Source: JARRKU01 sp963675565 (GTDB taxonomy: Bacteria; Desulfobacterota; Desulfobacteria; Desulfobacterales; Desulfosarcinaceae). From it: DNA of 64,000 nt. The notes beneath the pieces are model-generated. The model saw nothing but the letters and a program-made list of their open reading frames with translations. It was not told the DNA's origin and searched no databases. A program made the translations under genes and the position numbers. The stretch is from positions 1,116,001 to 1,180,000 of the forward strand of contig CAXXYD010000001.1 in assembly GCA_963675565.2 (NCBI GenBank), written 5' to 3'. How positions within the stretch are numbered: the stretch's first letter is position 1; each line of letters opens with the position of its first letter. This document shows positions 1 through 8,877 of the stretch, piece after piece.

Positions 1-1248
1 ACAATAGCGGTTATACTGTTCAACTGTTTCTTTGAAAACGACAGGATCGACCTGCATTTTTTCGGCCAATTCATCAAGACTGTCGGCTATGAATATGTTC
101 GGGTTACCGGCGGCAATAGCCGCATTGATTTCACTATCGAGCTGCGTTAATTTTGTCCCCACCGGAACTTGAACTCCCATACCGTGATCAATACCATGCT
201 CGACCAGATCGTTTTTGATATTTTCATCGAAAATTCGATAAATAATACCGTCTTTCTGTCGCACGTGGGCGTTGCCATGGAAAGAAAAGTTATGGGCTAT
301 AGCTTCATCGGCAAACCGTCTTGCTGATTGGTTGATCCATAGAAATTGAGGTTGCGGATTGGCGCCGTTGATATGCCCTCTCATTTTAACCGCGGGTCCG
401 CTGGGGCCTCCTTCCACAAATTGCAATACGCCCATGCCCTCCTCAGCCGCTCCAACATCCCATGCCATCTGAATGCCTTCGCCCATTTTTCCCTTATTGC
501 CTATGGCAAAGATGTTCACTCCCAGTTCGAAACCGGTATACTTTTTAATCCATTTTTTATTGTTGGCATATCCGCCCGTTGCGACAACAACCGCTTTGGT
601 GTTCAGCTCAAGTTGTTGTCCACCGGAGCGCTCGATGACAACGCCCGTTACCGGGCCGCCGTTGCGGCGAATTATCTTTTTGGCAGTAGTCTCTGTGAGA
701 AAGCGGACCCCAGCGTTTTGGGCGTTTTCATGAAGAACTTTCATCATCGCCGCACCGTAGCCTTTTAACAAATGCCAGGTCCTCGGGCCGTTGGGCCACA
801 TGGCAAAAGGCTTAATAAACGCTACGCCCATATTTTCAAGCCAGGTGATGGTGCTTGCGGATTTCCAGACAAAGGCATGCACAAGGTCGGGATTCGACCG
901 CCAATGGCTGTAATCCATGATGACATGAAAAGCATCTTCTCTTGTAACCCGAATGGATTCCTTCTTTTGCATATTACTTTCAGCGGCAAATATACCCTCT
1001 GCAAAGTTGGAGGTGCCTCCTAAAAACGGCATCTTCTCAAGCACGATGACTTCCGCACCGGCTTCTGCTGCGGCAAGTGCCGTCGAGACGCCGGAGGCCC
1101 CTGCCCCGATCACCACGATATCTGCAGTCTCGGCAGCCCGCACAGGTGACGGATCGACCGCAAGAATTCCAACAAATAATAAACAGACGAAAAGGAAGGT
1201 CGCCAGTTTGCACCCAACTGCCGGGTTTTTTACCCTTGCATTCATCAT
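1..1248 (-). CDS. Exported FAD-dependent oxidoreductase, fumarate reductase/ketosteroid dehydrogenase type (3' end outside window)
   Basis: The reading frame is open from an ATG at 1248 to the left edge (416 codons), so the C-terminus is missing. The start follows a GGAGG seven bases upstream. The protein opens with a hydrophobic signal segment ending near PVRAAE, then a dinucleotide-binding motif (IVVIGAGASG) and an LGGTSNFAEG segment typical of FAD_binding_2 flavoproteins. Further on are a second FAD contact (VVVATGGYA) and an ARRFADE segment that resembles the substrate/FAD region of fumarate reductase, urocanate reductase and 3-ketosteroid dehydrogenase relatives. It is the last visible gene of a minus-strand operon behind a molybdoenzyme and its Fe-S subunit. 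Family assignment is firm; substrate and direction (reductase or dehydrogenase) are unknown. Export would place it in the periplasm, apart from the unexported molybdoenzyme. Confidence 0.85.
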   Translation of the reverse strand, partial: MMNARVKNPAVGCKLATFLFVCLLFVGILAVDPSPVRAAETADIVVIGAGASGVSTALAAAEAGAEVIVLEKMPFLGGTSNFAEGIFAAESNMQKKESIRVTREDAFHVIMDYSHWRSNPDLVHAFVWKSASTITWLENMGVAFIKPFAMWPNGPRTWHLLKGYGAAMMKVLHENAQNAGVRFLTETTAKKIIRRNGGPVTGVVIERSGGQQLELNTKAVVVATGGYANNKKWIKKYTGFELGVNIFAIGNKGKMGEGIQMAWDVGAAEEGMGVLQFVEGGPSGPAVKMRGHINGANPQPQFLWINQSARRFADEAIAHNFSFHGNAHVRQKDGIIYRIFDENIKNDLVEHGIDHGMGVQVPVGTKLTQLDSEINAAIAAGNPNIFIADSLDELAEKMQVDPVVFKETVEQYNRYC

Positions 1249-1426
1249 TGTTCCTCCATAGCCGGGTAGTTTTCGGAACCAACTGAGCACTAAACAACGA
1301 TACATACACATCTATTGCTGCGCCTCAAGGTCTATCAACGGAACATTCCCCCCGACATTTTTGATCCTATCCATCCAGCGGTTCAGCAGGAGCCTAAGAC
1401 CACTGGTATTGGAAAAAATTCTGTAA

Positions 1427-2038
1427 TCAACGTTTCTTGACATAGAATACCGATGGCTCTGATTTCAAATCAGCAGGATTGTGCTTGATCCGATATCGCT
1501 TAATCTTTTTTGAAACATCACTCTGCGGATCATCTAAATCGCCGAAACAGCGTGCCTGGGCCGGACACGTCACTACGCAGGCCGGACTTTCCCCGCAGTC
1601 TATACGATCTGCACAAAAATTGCATTTTACGGCCGAGCCCAATTTGACCTTTTTTTGTATGGCCTTTTCATAAGGCGTCGGCTCATTGTCGACATAGTAG
1701 CTGTCACTTCGGGTAAGAATTTGCCTTGCACCGTAAGGGCATGCGACAACACACTTGCCGCACCCGATGCATTCGTCTTCATTGATCAGGACAATTCCAT
1801 CCTGGCGCTGATAGGTGGCTCGCGTTGGACACACGGTAATGCAATTTGCATTCTTGCAATGCCGGCAACAGCAGGGCAGAAAAATCATGCGGGCGTCAGG
1901 ATAGTGACCGGTCTCTCCTATCCAGACCCGGTTGTAGGACGATAAAGGATATGGCGGCCCGTTTTCAATACGGCAGGCAGCTTCGCAGGCCGTGCACCCG
2001 ACGCATTTATCGATATCGATGACCATCCCGATTCTCAA
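1427..2038 (-). CDS. 4Fe-4S dicluster electron-transfer subunit (DmsB/PhsB/NrfC-like)
   Basis: About 203 residues holding four cysteine groups: CVGCTACEAAC near the N-terminus, CCCRHCKNANCITVCP, CIGCGKCVVACP, and CNFCADRIDCGESPACVVTCP. This is the pattern of the ferredoxin-type beta subunits of DMSO-reductase-family enzymes that carry electrons between a molybdenum subunit and a membrane anchor. The upstream molybdoenzyme gene ends at 2035. I prefer a TTG start at 2038, overlapping that stop as TTGA, because GGAG lies eight bases before it; a GTG at 2044 would sit only two bases from the Shine-Dalgarno, and an ATG at 2026 is also possible. No signal peptide is visible, so the complex is probably cytoplasmic. 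The partner is the 895-residue protein directly upstream, with the NarI-like protein at 4790-5758 as likely quinone link. Confidence 0.88.
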   Translation of the reverse strand: MRIGMVIDIDKCVGCTACEAACRIENGPPYPLSSYNRVWIGETGHYPDARMIFLPCCCRHCKNANCITVCPTRATYQRQDGIVLINEDECIGCGKCVVACPYGARQILTRSDSYYVDNEPTPYEKAIQKKVKLGSAVKCNFCADRIDCGESPACVVTCPAQARCFGDLDDPQSDVSKKIKRYRIKHNPADLKSEPSVFYVKKR

Positions 2039-4722
2039 TTGCACGGCTCCTTTACTGATATTTTGACACGTGGTGCATTTTCGATACCTGCCGATAACGA
2101 ATCGAGGGTCCTTTCTTCCACCGGCAACAACACATTGAAATGAGGACCTATCCTATTCAGCGGGTTGGACTGGATTGTCCCTCCTCCATAACTGTTGGAT
2201 ATGCCGACGGCGTCCGGATGAATGATCTCCGACAGATAAGCCCTGGCCTCGATACGCCCGTACCTGGACTCGACAACCAGCAGATCTCCGTTTTGAATAT
2301 TTTTCCGCACAGCTGTTTGCTTGTTGATATTGACGACACCGTTTGTGGGGTCTTTTCTGAAAATTTCCGCCAGGATAGGATTGCCGGTTACATTATTCGA
2401 GTCACTGGCCTGGAACGGGGTTTTCCAATTGATAGCATACAGATCATATTCCAGGGGTGCATTAAATTCTGAATTAGGGACCCACTTGGGTACCGGATGA
2501 TACATTTCGTATACTGACTCGGGGTCACTGATTCCCGGAAAAGACAGGCCATGAGATTCCATGCTGGCTCTCAAGTTGTCTCCAACCGCCTTCAGGCGAT
2601 GGAAATAAAACGGGTGCCTGGTCCGGGATCCGGGTACATAATAATAATTATAGAATTCCTTCGGCGAAACACGCCGTTCCATGAAACCTTTCTGTCTTAA
2701 CTCTTCGATCCCCCACCCTCTATCATTGTGTTTCCAGCTTCTGATTCTGCGATCGTAGATTTCTTCTATTGAATGTTTAGTATTAAAATCGAGTCTGTGC
2801 TTTTCGTCCAGATTCAAACCATCGTCCCGGGAAAGAAAATCAGAATCTTTGTTCATCCAGTCGTACATTCCGTTCTCACCGTAAAGAACGCCTATTCTTT
2901 CTGCCAGAGTCATCAAAATATCATCGATGTGCTTCGTATCGAAAATCGGCTTCACCGGATCCCTGAAATGTAACATATGCAGCCCACACGTTTCATAATC
3001 AATGGTTTGATGCTGCATATGCAAATACTCGACGCGCATTCTTTCCAAAGCGCAGTGCTCGGGCAACACTACGTCCGCCAAGATTGTTGTTTCGTCCATA
3101 TGTGTGGAGATTGCGACATGGAAGGGAATTTTCCTGAACATCTCCACAAACAGATCTGGTTGCGCCACCTTTCTGATCAAGTTGGAACCGTTCGACAACC
3201 ATGCTTCGATGTCGTAATCATGAAAACCTTTGGCGCCTTCTGCAATCATGTTTGCCACCAGATGCGGCGTGGCGTGCTTGTGCGGGTAGATACTGCCGTA
3301 GTCAAACGTCAAGGCCGGAAAATCAAATGGAATAGGGTTTGCTTCATACCCCGGCTTAACGACCCCGTCCTCATCCGGCTCCAGATAGGGCCCCCGCGGG
3401 CCGTTGCTCATGCATCCACCCGGCACTTCGAGATTACCAACCAGCATATTGATGATTTTGCCTGTCAAATCAGCATAGGTGCCGCCCCGGTGGTTAGCGA
3501 CATTCCTTTCTGTATTGAGCGAAACCGGGCGCAATGGGAAAGAGAAACCGTCGATATCGATAGTCCTGCCTATCTGGGCGTGGACGATGAATTCATAGGC
3601 AATTCTGCGTATGGTCCCCGCGGGCACAGTACAAACTTTTTCGGCCCACTCCGGCGTATAACGCTCCATACCCTCTTTAACGCATTGGAATCCTGTTTTG
3701 CATTCCGTCCCGTCAATCTGATAGGCTCCACTGAGCGCAATATCGGAGAATTGTTGGTCGAAGGTCTTGGCTCTTCCCTCAGCGGCGTCCCAGATCATCG
3801 GCTTACCTGTATCCGTGTCCCGGAAAAGATTCCAGTCCGGGCCGACGAGATAAGGCGCGTTTGTTCTGTTTTTTAGAAACCACACATCATATTTTTTAAT
3901 TTCATGGATAATCACATGCGCCATGGCCAGCAGGAATGCCAGATCGGTACCCGGCCGGATCGGTACCCATTCGCCCTTGGACGCTTCGTTGGAACAACGC
4001 GGATCGACGACCACAAGCCGCATGCCACGATCCATGGCTTTCGAAAATTTCCGGATTCCCGACGTGGTACCGAAGTTCGGACCGATAGAACGACCCAAGG
4101 TAATATGATAATTACAATGCTCCAAATCAACGGTGGCTACGGGAAATCCAGCGTGTACAAGACTTGTGGCGTAGTGAACCGTGCAAAGGGGGCCGTGGGA
4201 AAACATATAGTTCGGAGTTCCGAAAGCCCTTGCAAAAAGCCCCCGTGTGACCGGGGCGTCCATGTTGCCGAAACCTTCGCAAATAACCAGACCGCGGGGG
4301 TCTTTCGCGCGTACCCTTTTCAACCTTTTCGCGACCGTATTGAGCGCCTCCTCCCAAGAGACCGCTTTCCATTTCGGATCTACATCCAATCCTTTTTCCG
4401 GATTGGTTCGGATCAAGGGGGTCTTAATCCGATAAGGGTTGTACAAGGAGAGTATTTCAGCGTTACCCCTTGCGCACAGGGTTCCATAATTGGGAGGCGC
4501 TTCCGGATTGCCCTCGATCTTCACCACCACCCCGTCTTCAACATAGACTTTTGTAGCGCAATCCCTCTGCATGCAGGAGCCACATATCCCGAATAGAACC
4601 TCATTGCGGCCCTTTTGGGTGAAATCATCATCCGCCCATCGGTGACGGCCGGTAAATGTAGAATCGTTGGGTGCCTTCAGCTTGATCAGTTCGTCGGAAA
4701 TATGGCTCGATTGTGTTCTCAT
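2035..4722 (-). CDS. Molybdopterin-dependent oxidoreductase, catalytic subunit (PsrA/PhsA-like)
   Basis: An 895-residue DMSO-reductase-family protein. Residues about 47-83 carry the [4Fe-4S] site (C47, C50, C55, C83), followed by the usual molybdopterin-binding segments, and the C-terminal molydop-binding domain starts near LYAINWKTPF. C180-region residues GPLCTVHY suggest a cysteine ligand to the metal, as in PsrA/PhsA/ArrA relatives, but this is an alignment guess. There is no twin-arginine signal, so it should be cytoplasmic. It sits in one operon with an Fe-S subunit (overlapping by a few bases), a membrane ferredoxin and three beta-oxidation genes. That context suggests a redox reaction on a CoA-pathway intermediate or its precursor, or a respiratory-type electron exit. 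The substrate cannot be read from the sequence. Confidence 0.9.
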   Translation of the reverse strand: MRTQSSHISDELIKLKAPNDSTFTGRHRWADDDFTQKGRNEVLFGICGSCMQRDCATKVYVEDGVVVKIEGNPEAPPNYGTLCARGNAEILSLYNPYRIKTPLIRTNPEKGLDVDPKWKAVSWEEALNTVAKRLKRVRAKDPRGLVICEGFGNMDAPVTRGLFARAFGTPNYMFSHGPLCTVHYATSLVHAGFPVATVDLEHCNYHITLGRSIGPNFGTTSGIRKFSKAMDRGMRLVVVDPRCSNEASKGEWVPIRPGTDLAFLLAMAHVIIHEIKKYDVWFLKNRTNAPYLVGPDWNLFRDTDTGKPMIWDAAEGRAKTFDQQFSDIALSGAYQIDGTECKTGFQCVKEGMERYTPEWAEKVCTVPAGTIRRIAYEFIVHAQIGRTIDIDGFSFPLRPVSLNTERNVANHRGGTYADLTGKIINMLVGNLEVPGGCMSNGPRGPYLEPDEDGVVKPGYEANPIPFDFPALTFDYGSIYPHKHATPHLVANMIAEGAKGFHDYDIEAWLSNGSNLIRKVAQPDLFVEMFRKIPFHVAISTHMDETTILADVVLPEHCALERMRVEYLHMQHQTIDYETCGLHMLHFRDPVKPIFDTKHIDDILMTLAERIGVLYGENGMYDWMNKDSDFLSRDDGLNLDEKHRLDFNTKHSIEEIYDRRIRSWKHNDRGWGIEELRQKGFMERRVSPKEFYNYYYVPGSRTRHPFYFHRLKAVGDNLRASMESHGLSFPGISDPESVYEMYHPVPKWVPNSEFNAPLEYDLYAINWKTPFQASDSNNVTGNPILAEIFRKDPTNGVVNINKQTAVRKNIQNGDLLVVESRYGRIEARAYLSEIIHPDAVGISNSYGGGTIQSNPLNRIGPHFNVLLPVEERTLDSLSAGIENAPRVKISVKEPCN

Positions 4723-4789
4723 GCATTACCTTTTCAATTCAAGACCGTGTAATGCTTCAGGGTAGATGGTATGCTACCAGGGCACCGCT

Positions 4790-5758
4790 TTATCGATTGA
4801 GCATATGCAATGCGGACTGCTGCTTGCAATCATTGCAGAATACCACCTGATCGCTATCGATCAGGGTGGCTGCGTTCCTGATCAGCGGCAAAGTTGCAAA
4901 GGGGGCTCCACAGAAATCGCATTTTTTCAGTTCTACCGCCATGATGGGAGCCTTTTTACCGTTTCTGAAGATTGAACTTAAGGAAAGATGGTGTTTCAGT
5001 TCCACCGCACCTTCGGGGCAGGCGGCAATGCATGACGCACAAACGATGCAGCTGGCCGGCTGATAATTGAAAGTCCGGGTCGTTGAATCTTCGCTGCTTT
5101 CAATGGCACCTGCCAGGCAATTGATTTTGCATGATGCACAGCCGGTACATTTATCGGAATCTATTCTGATCGTCAGCGACAAGAAGACGACCGCCAGGAT
5201 CATGACTTCACCACTGAGAACGTGAATGAGTTCCATGTTCTGTCCCAGAAAACCACCCGCGGGTAACAAATGGCGGGTGTAAAAAAAACCGCTTAAAAAA
5301 GGCAACGCGGTTAGGACGAGCAAAACCCATTCAGATGGCTTCGGTTTGGAGTCGCAATGGTACCGGATTACCTTTTGGATGAAAAACAAAGCCAGCAAGA
5401 CAATAACCAAGATGGTAATCCAATCGATAATCTTATCCGGCAAAGCGGTCCAACTCCATTGAAGCTGCGAACCCTCCCAAAGGTAAATATGGCCGCTATA
5501 CCATAGCGGAACAACGATGATACCGATGTGAAGAGCGTATCTCAGCATCGTGAAAACCGGCCTTGCTTGCATTGCCTTGTGATAGGGGGAAAGGCGACGC
5601 AGCAGATCGGTGGTTATCGACTTGGAATCAACCGCCCCGCTCCTGATTCTGTTTATCTGGAAGTACAGGAACAGGAGCATGCGGAAGATTATTCCTATTA
5701 AAAACAATGTAATAACAACCGGCAGCACTATCTCTTGGGCGAAATAGTTCAGAGTCAT
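4790..5758 (-). CDS. NarI-like membrane protein with C-terminal double ferredoxin domain
   Basis: 322 residues. The first 200 or so hold about five hydrophobic segments (near 10-35, 70-90, 108-125, 140-160, 183-200), with histidines in HIGIIVVPLWYSGH and IHVLSG placed as in haem b-binding NarI/DsrM-type anchors. Two [4Fe-4S] motifs follow (CTGCASCKINCLAG and CIVCASCIAACPEG). A further CxxC pair (CDFCGAP, CNDCKQQ) near the C-terminus looks like a zinc-ribbon or extra metal site. It lies 68 bp upstream of the molybdoenzyme and 6 bp after the thiolase stop on the same strand. The likely role is to pass electrons between the cytoplasmic Mo/Fe-S complex and the quinone pool. Haem ligation is inferred, not shown. 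Confidence 0.82.
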   Translation of the reverse strand: MTLNYFAQEIVLPVVITLFLIGIIFRMLLFLYFQINRIRSGAVDSKSITTDLLRRLSPYHKAMQARPVFTMLRYALHIGIIVVPLWYSGHIYLWEGSQLQWSWTALPDKIIDWITILVIVLLALFFIQKVIRYHCDSKPKPSEWVLLVLTALPFLSGFFYTRHLLPAGGFLGQNMELIHVLSGEVMILAVVFLSLTIRIDSDKCTGCASCKINCLAGAIESSEDSTTRTFNYQPASCIVCASCIAACPEGAVELKHHLSLSSIFRNGKKAPIMAVELKKCDFCGAPFATLPLIRNAATLIDSDQVVFCNDCKQQSALHMLNR

Positions 5759-5764
5759 CTGCGC

Positions 5765-6940
5765 TCAATTCCTTTCGATGATGACCGCGAATCCCTGTCC
5801 TCCTCCGGCGCATAGGGTTGCCAAGCCAACAGAAAGATCTCTTTTGGCCATTTCGTGAAGCAGGGATACAGTCAGGCGGGCTCCGGTTGCGCCAACAGGA
5901 TGACCTAAGGATATTCCGCTGCCGTTCACATTGACGATCTGGCGGTCCCACCCCAGTTCTTTCTCACAGGCCAGATATTGGGCGGCAAAAGCTTCATTGC
6001 ATTCAATGAGTTGAATATCGCCAAGGTTCATGCCGGCCCTTTTGAGCGCCAACTTTGTGGCTGGTACCGGTCCAATACCCATGTAGGAAGGATCCACCCC
6101 GGCTACGGCATAGCTGATAATACGGCCCATCGAATGCAGCCCCATCGCTTTCGCCTTGTCCGCGTCAGCCAGCAGGAGGCCGGCAGCCCCATCGTTAAGG
6201 CCGCAGGCGTTTCCCGCTGTAACGGTGCCGTCTTTCTTGAACGCCGGGGGCAGTTTGGCGAGCTTTTCAAGAGTCATCTCAGGTTTTGGATATTCATCGG
6301 TGTCCACAACCCGAGGATCTCCCTTCCGCCGGGCAATGGAAACAGGCGTGATTTCCTCATCGAAGCGACCTTCCTGCAATGCTTTTGCGGCTCTTTGCTG
6401 GCTGAGAAGGGCGAGTTGGTCCTGTTCCTCCCTCGAAATATTGTACTTTTCCGCCAGATTCTCGGCGGTTATCCCCATACCGTCTCCAATTGGAGGCTCC
6501 TGCATTCCCTTCCACACTATATCGGTGAGTTCACCGTTTCTAAGCCGTTGTCCCCAGCGGGCGTTTTGCAGCAAATAGGGAGCCGAACTCATGCTTTCGG
6601 CCCCGCCCGCAATGACCATATCCACTTCGCCATCGCGGATCGCCTGCAACCCGCACATGATAGCCTGCATCCCAGAACCACAGGTGGCCACGATATGAAA
6701 AGCCGTGGTTTCAATTGGAAACCCGCTTTTCACCGCCGCTATACGGGCCACATTCTGCTCCACGGGCTCAAAACAGTTCCCCAATATCACCCGTTCCACC
6801 ATGTTCTTCTTTATTTGGGCCCTCTTGATCAACGATTCCAGGACCACGCCGGCCAGCTGTACCGCAGATTGCCCCTTGAGGGTACCTCCAAACGATCCAA
6901 TGGGCGTACGTGTAGCGCCTACGATTTCAACAGCTTTCAT
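5765..6940 (-). CDS. Acetyl-CoA acetyltransferase (thiolase)
   Basis: 391 residues, the normal length for a type II thiolase. Catalytic residues are all present: C87 in TCGSGMQA, H347 in LGHPVGATGAR and C377 in LCAGGGQG. A GGAG-type ribosome site lies before the ATG. It cleaves 3-ketoacyl-CoA, or condenses two acetyl-CoA, in the cytoplasm. With the enoyl-CoA hydratase and 3-hydroxyacyl-CoA dehydrogenase immediately upstream on the same strand it gives a near-complete beta-oxidation spiral; the matching acyl-CoA dehydrogenase may be the one at 16783-18594. Downstream, the same transcript appears to continue into the redox genes. Confidence 0.95.
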   Translation of the reverse strand: MKAVEIVGATRTPIGSFGGTLKGQSAVQLAGVVLESLIKRAQIKKNMVERVILGNCFEPVEQNVARIAAVKSGFPIETTAFHIVATCGSGMQAIMCGLQAIRDGEVDMVIAGGAESMSSAPYLLQNARWGQRLRNGELTDIVWKGMQEPPIGDGMGITAENLAEKYNISREEQDQLALLSQQRAAKALQEGRFDEEITPVSIARRKGDPRVVDTDEYPKPEMTLEKLAKLPPAFKKDGTVTAGNACGLNDGAAGLLLADADKAKAMGLHSMGRIISYAVAGVDPSYMGIGPVPATKLALKRAGMNLGDIQLIECNEAFAAQYLACEKELGWDRQIVNVNGSGISLGHPVGATGARLTVSLLHEMAKRDLSVGLATLCAGGGQGFAVIIERN

Positions 6941-6981
6941 TTTACTTCCCTTCTCCTGTTTTTACTCGCATATTTTTTTCT

Positions 6982-7770
6982 TTATCTTCCTTGAAACTGC
7001 GGCTTTCTTTTTTCGAAAAAGGCAGTTACCCCCTCATGCGCATCCTCGCTGTGGCAAGCATACCCGGCAAGATTCGCCTCGATAGATTGCCCTTCTTCAA
7101 GCGGTACTTCTATTCCGCGATTGACTGCCTCCATCGCAAGCCGGACCGCCAGTGGGCTGTTTTTGATTATTTTGCGCGCAAAAGACGCACACTCGGGAAG
7201 CAGTTCCTCCTGGGTAACGACGGCGTCCAGGAGACCGATCCCGAGAGCATCCGCTGCATCAAGGATCTCCCCGGTCAGGATCATCTTCATCGCTTTTGAT
7301 TTGCCCACCAGTCGACTGAGTCGCTGTGTGCCGCCCCATCCGGGTATCAGCCCGACGGTGATCTCCGTGAGGCCCAAACGTGCATTTTCCGAGCCGATGC
7401 GAAAGGTGCACGCCAAGGCAAGTTCACAGCCGCCACCCAACGCCACACCGTTGACCGCTGCAATGGACGGCTTACCCAATTGTTCCAGGCTCCGGAATGC
7501 ATTATGACCTAATCGTGACAAGTCCTTCCCCCCCAATGGCTTCTTGCGGTACTCTGAAAACATGCGAATATCAGCGCCGGAGCTGAACGCTTTATCGCCC
7601 GCACCCGTAAAAATGATGGCTCTGCAGGAGTTGTCGTTCCGGCAGCGATCCAATGCATCCAGAAATTCGCCGAAAAATTTATCGCTCAAGGCATTGAGTG
7701 ATTTGGGATTGTCGATGGTTATATAAACAATTCCGTTGTTGTTCTCAAAATTGATACAGGAATAGTCCAT
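6982..7770 (-). CDS. Enoyl-CoA hydratase/isomerase family protein
   Basis: 262 residues, a full-length crotonase-fold protein. The oxyanion-hole segments are seen (SSGADIRMF and GVALGGGCELAL), and both acidic residues expected for a true hydratase are present, E116 in GGCELA and E136 in LTEITVG, with the conserved GWGGTQRL after it. An AAGGAG ribosome site precedes the ATG. It should hydrate trans-2-enoyl-CoA to 3-hydroxyacyl-CoA. It lies between the 3-hydroxyacyl-CoA dehydrogenase and the thiolase on the minus strand. Confidence 0.94.
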   Translation of the reverse strand: MDYSCINFENNNGIVYITIDNPKSLNALSDKFFGEFLDALDRCRNDNSCRAIIFTGAGDKAFSSGADIRMFSEYRKKPLGGKDLSRLGHNAFRSLEQLGKPSIAAVNGVALGGGCELALACTFRIGSENARLGLTEITVGLIPGWGGTQRLSRLVGKSKAMKMILTGEILDAADALGIGLLDAVVTQEELLPECASFARKIIKNSPLAVRLAMEAVNRGIEVPLEEGQSIEANLAGYACHSEDAHEGVTAFFEKRKPQFQGR

Positions 7771-7882
7771 ATCAGACTCCTTGCCGCATTATGATCTGTG
7801 CGTTGGTTAGTTCATTTCACCCACGGCCTCGGCGGGTATCGTAGCCCGCTCGAAAGCCCTGAGACTTGACCCCTGCAGTGTC

Positions 7883-8734
7883 CTAACTGTAATCGTAGAA
7901 GCCTTTTCCTTTTTTGCGACCGAGATGGCCTTTATCGACAAGCGTTTTCATTAAATTGGTAGGATGATAACGTTCCCCGTATGCTCCCTCAAGCCCTTCA
8001 AGGCCGTGGTAAACAACGTCCACGCCCGACATGTCGACGACTTCAAATGGCCCCATTGGAAAATTGAACCCCAACCGCATGGCTTTGTCTATGTCTTCGC
8101 AGCTTGCAACACCTTCATCCTGGATTCGCAATGCCTCGGCAACGAGTGCCGAATAGCACCGGCTGGTAATAAAACCTTGTGAATCCTTACAGACCACGGT
8201 TTCTTTCCCAAAGCGGCCACACAAGTCGATGGTCGCTTTCAATGTGTCATCCGAAGTCAGTTCCCCGCGGACGATCTCAACCAAACGCATCACCGGCGGA
8301 GGATAAAACCAATGCGTTCCGATCACTTTATCTGGCCTTTTGGTTGCTTCCGCTATGGGACCAATTCTTAATTCGGAAGTGTTGGTTGCCAAAATTGTCT
8401 CAGGTGAAGCATGTTGGTCAAGTTCCTTGAATACCCGTTTTTTCAACTCCAGATTCTCAGGTACGGCCTCAATGACATATCCGGCACCGTCAAGCGCTTC
8501 ATCAAGGTTTTCAGTAAAGCTTATTCGACTCATGGCTAACCGGGCATCTTCATCGGACACTTTCCCTTTGGCAACCAATTTTTCCATTATTGATTTGATT
8601 TTATGCTCAGATGCATCCAATGCCTCTGCTGCAACATCCCTGACAGAAACCTGGAGCCCGCTCTGGGCAACAACTTGAGCGATACCGGTCCCCATTAACC
8701 CCGATCCAGCCACCATGATTTTTTGTATTGCCAT
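7883..8734 (-). CDS. 3-Hydroxyacyl-CoA dehydrogenase (NAD-dependent)
   Basis: 283 residues with the N-terminal NAD-binding motif GSGLMG (residues 10-15), catalytic S120 in NTSEL and H141 in GTHWFYPPP, partner E153, and a C-terminal 3HCDH domain ending GRKKGKGFYDYS. Length equals single-domain HbdA/PaaH-type enzymes. The frame extends upstream to a TTG, but that codon overlaps the AAAGGAG ribosome site, which is correctly spaced for the ATG at 8734, so I use that start. It is the first gene of the minus-strand beta-oxidation/redox operon and follows a promoter with an overlapping palindrome. Substrate could be 3-hydroxybutyryl-CoA or a longer or ring-derived acyl-CoA. Confidence 0.94.
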   Translation of the reverse strand: MAIQKIMVAGSGLMGTGIAQVVAQSGLQVSVRDVAAEALDASEHKIKSIMEKLVAKGKVSDEDARLAMSRISFTENLDEALDGAGYVIEAVPENLELKKRVFKELDQHASPETILATNTSELRIGPIAEATKRPDKVIGTHWFYPPPVMRLVEIVRGELTSDDTLKATIDLCGRFGKETVVCKDSQGFITSRCYSALVAEALRIQDEGVASCEDIDKAMRLGFNFPMGPFEVVDMSGVDVVYHGLEGLEGAYGERYHPTNLMKTLVDKGHLGRKKGKGFYDYS

Positions 8735-8829
8735 CTGCGATTCTCCTTTCAACCCTCGAATTGCGGTCCTGAACGATGCGGCTAATCAGCATCCGATGCC
8801 TTGAATGTCTGATTTGTGTCACTTTTTAG

Positions 8830-8877
8830 TATCACTTTTTGGTGATATTTTTAGATTTAATTATTTGTTTTTGTCAA
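8830..8877 (-). promoter_or_regulatory. Candidate promoter with overlapping operator dyad, upstream of the beta-oxidation operon
   Basis: On the minus strand TTGACA (8877-8872) is followed after 18 bases by TAAAAA (8853-8848), a plausible sigma70 pair. Immediately downstream lies TATCAC-N6-GTGATA (8830-8847), a perfect six-base inverted repeat, and the + strand shows TCACTTTTT twice thirteen bases apart (8819-8827 and 8832-8840). A repressor bound here would block initiation. The regulator (TetR or GntR type are common for such operons) is not encoded next to it. The start codon of the first gene is about 95 bp downstream. Confidence 0.5.

Noticed and set aside
2977..3876. 299-codon plus-strand frame
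   Set aside because: Antisense to the 895-residue molybdoenzyme, with no family sequence or ribosome site; a shadow of the real gene.
5978..6994. 338-codon plus-strand frame
   Set aside because: Antisense to the thiolase gene; composition is typical of a complementary frame.
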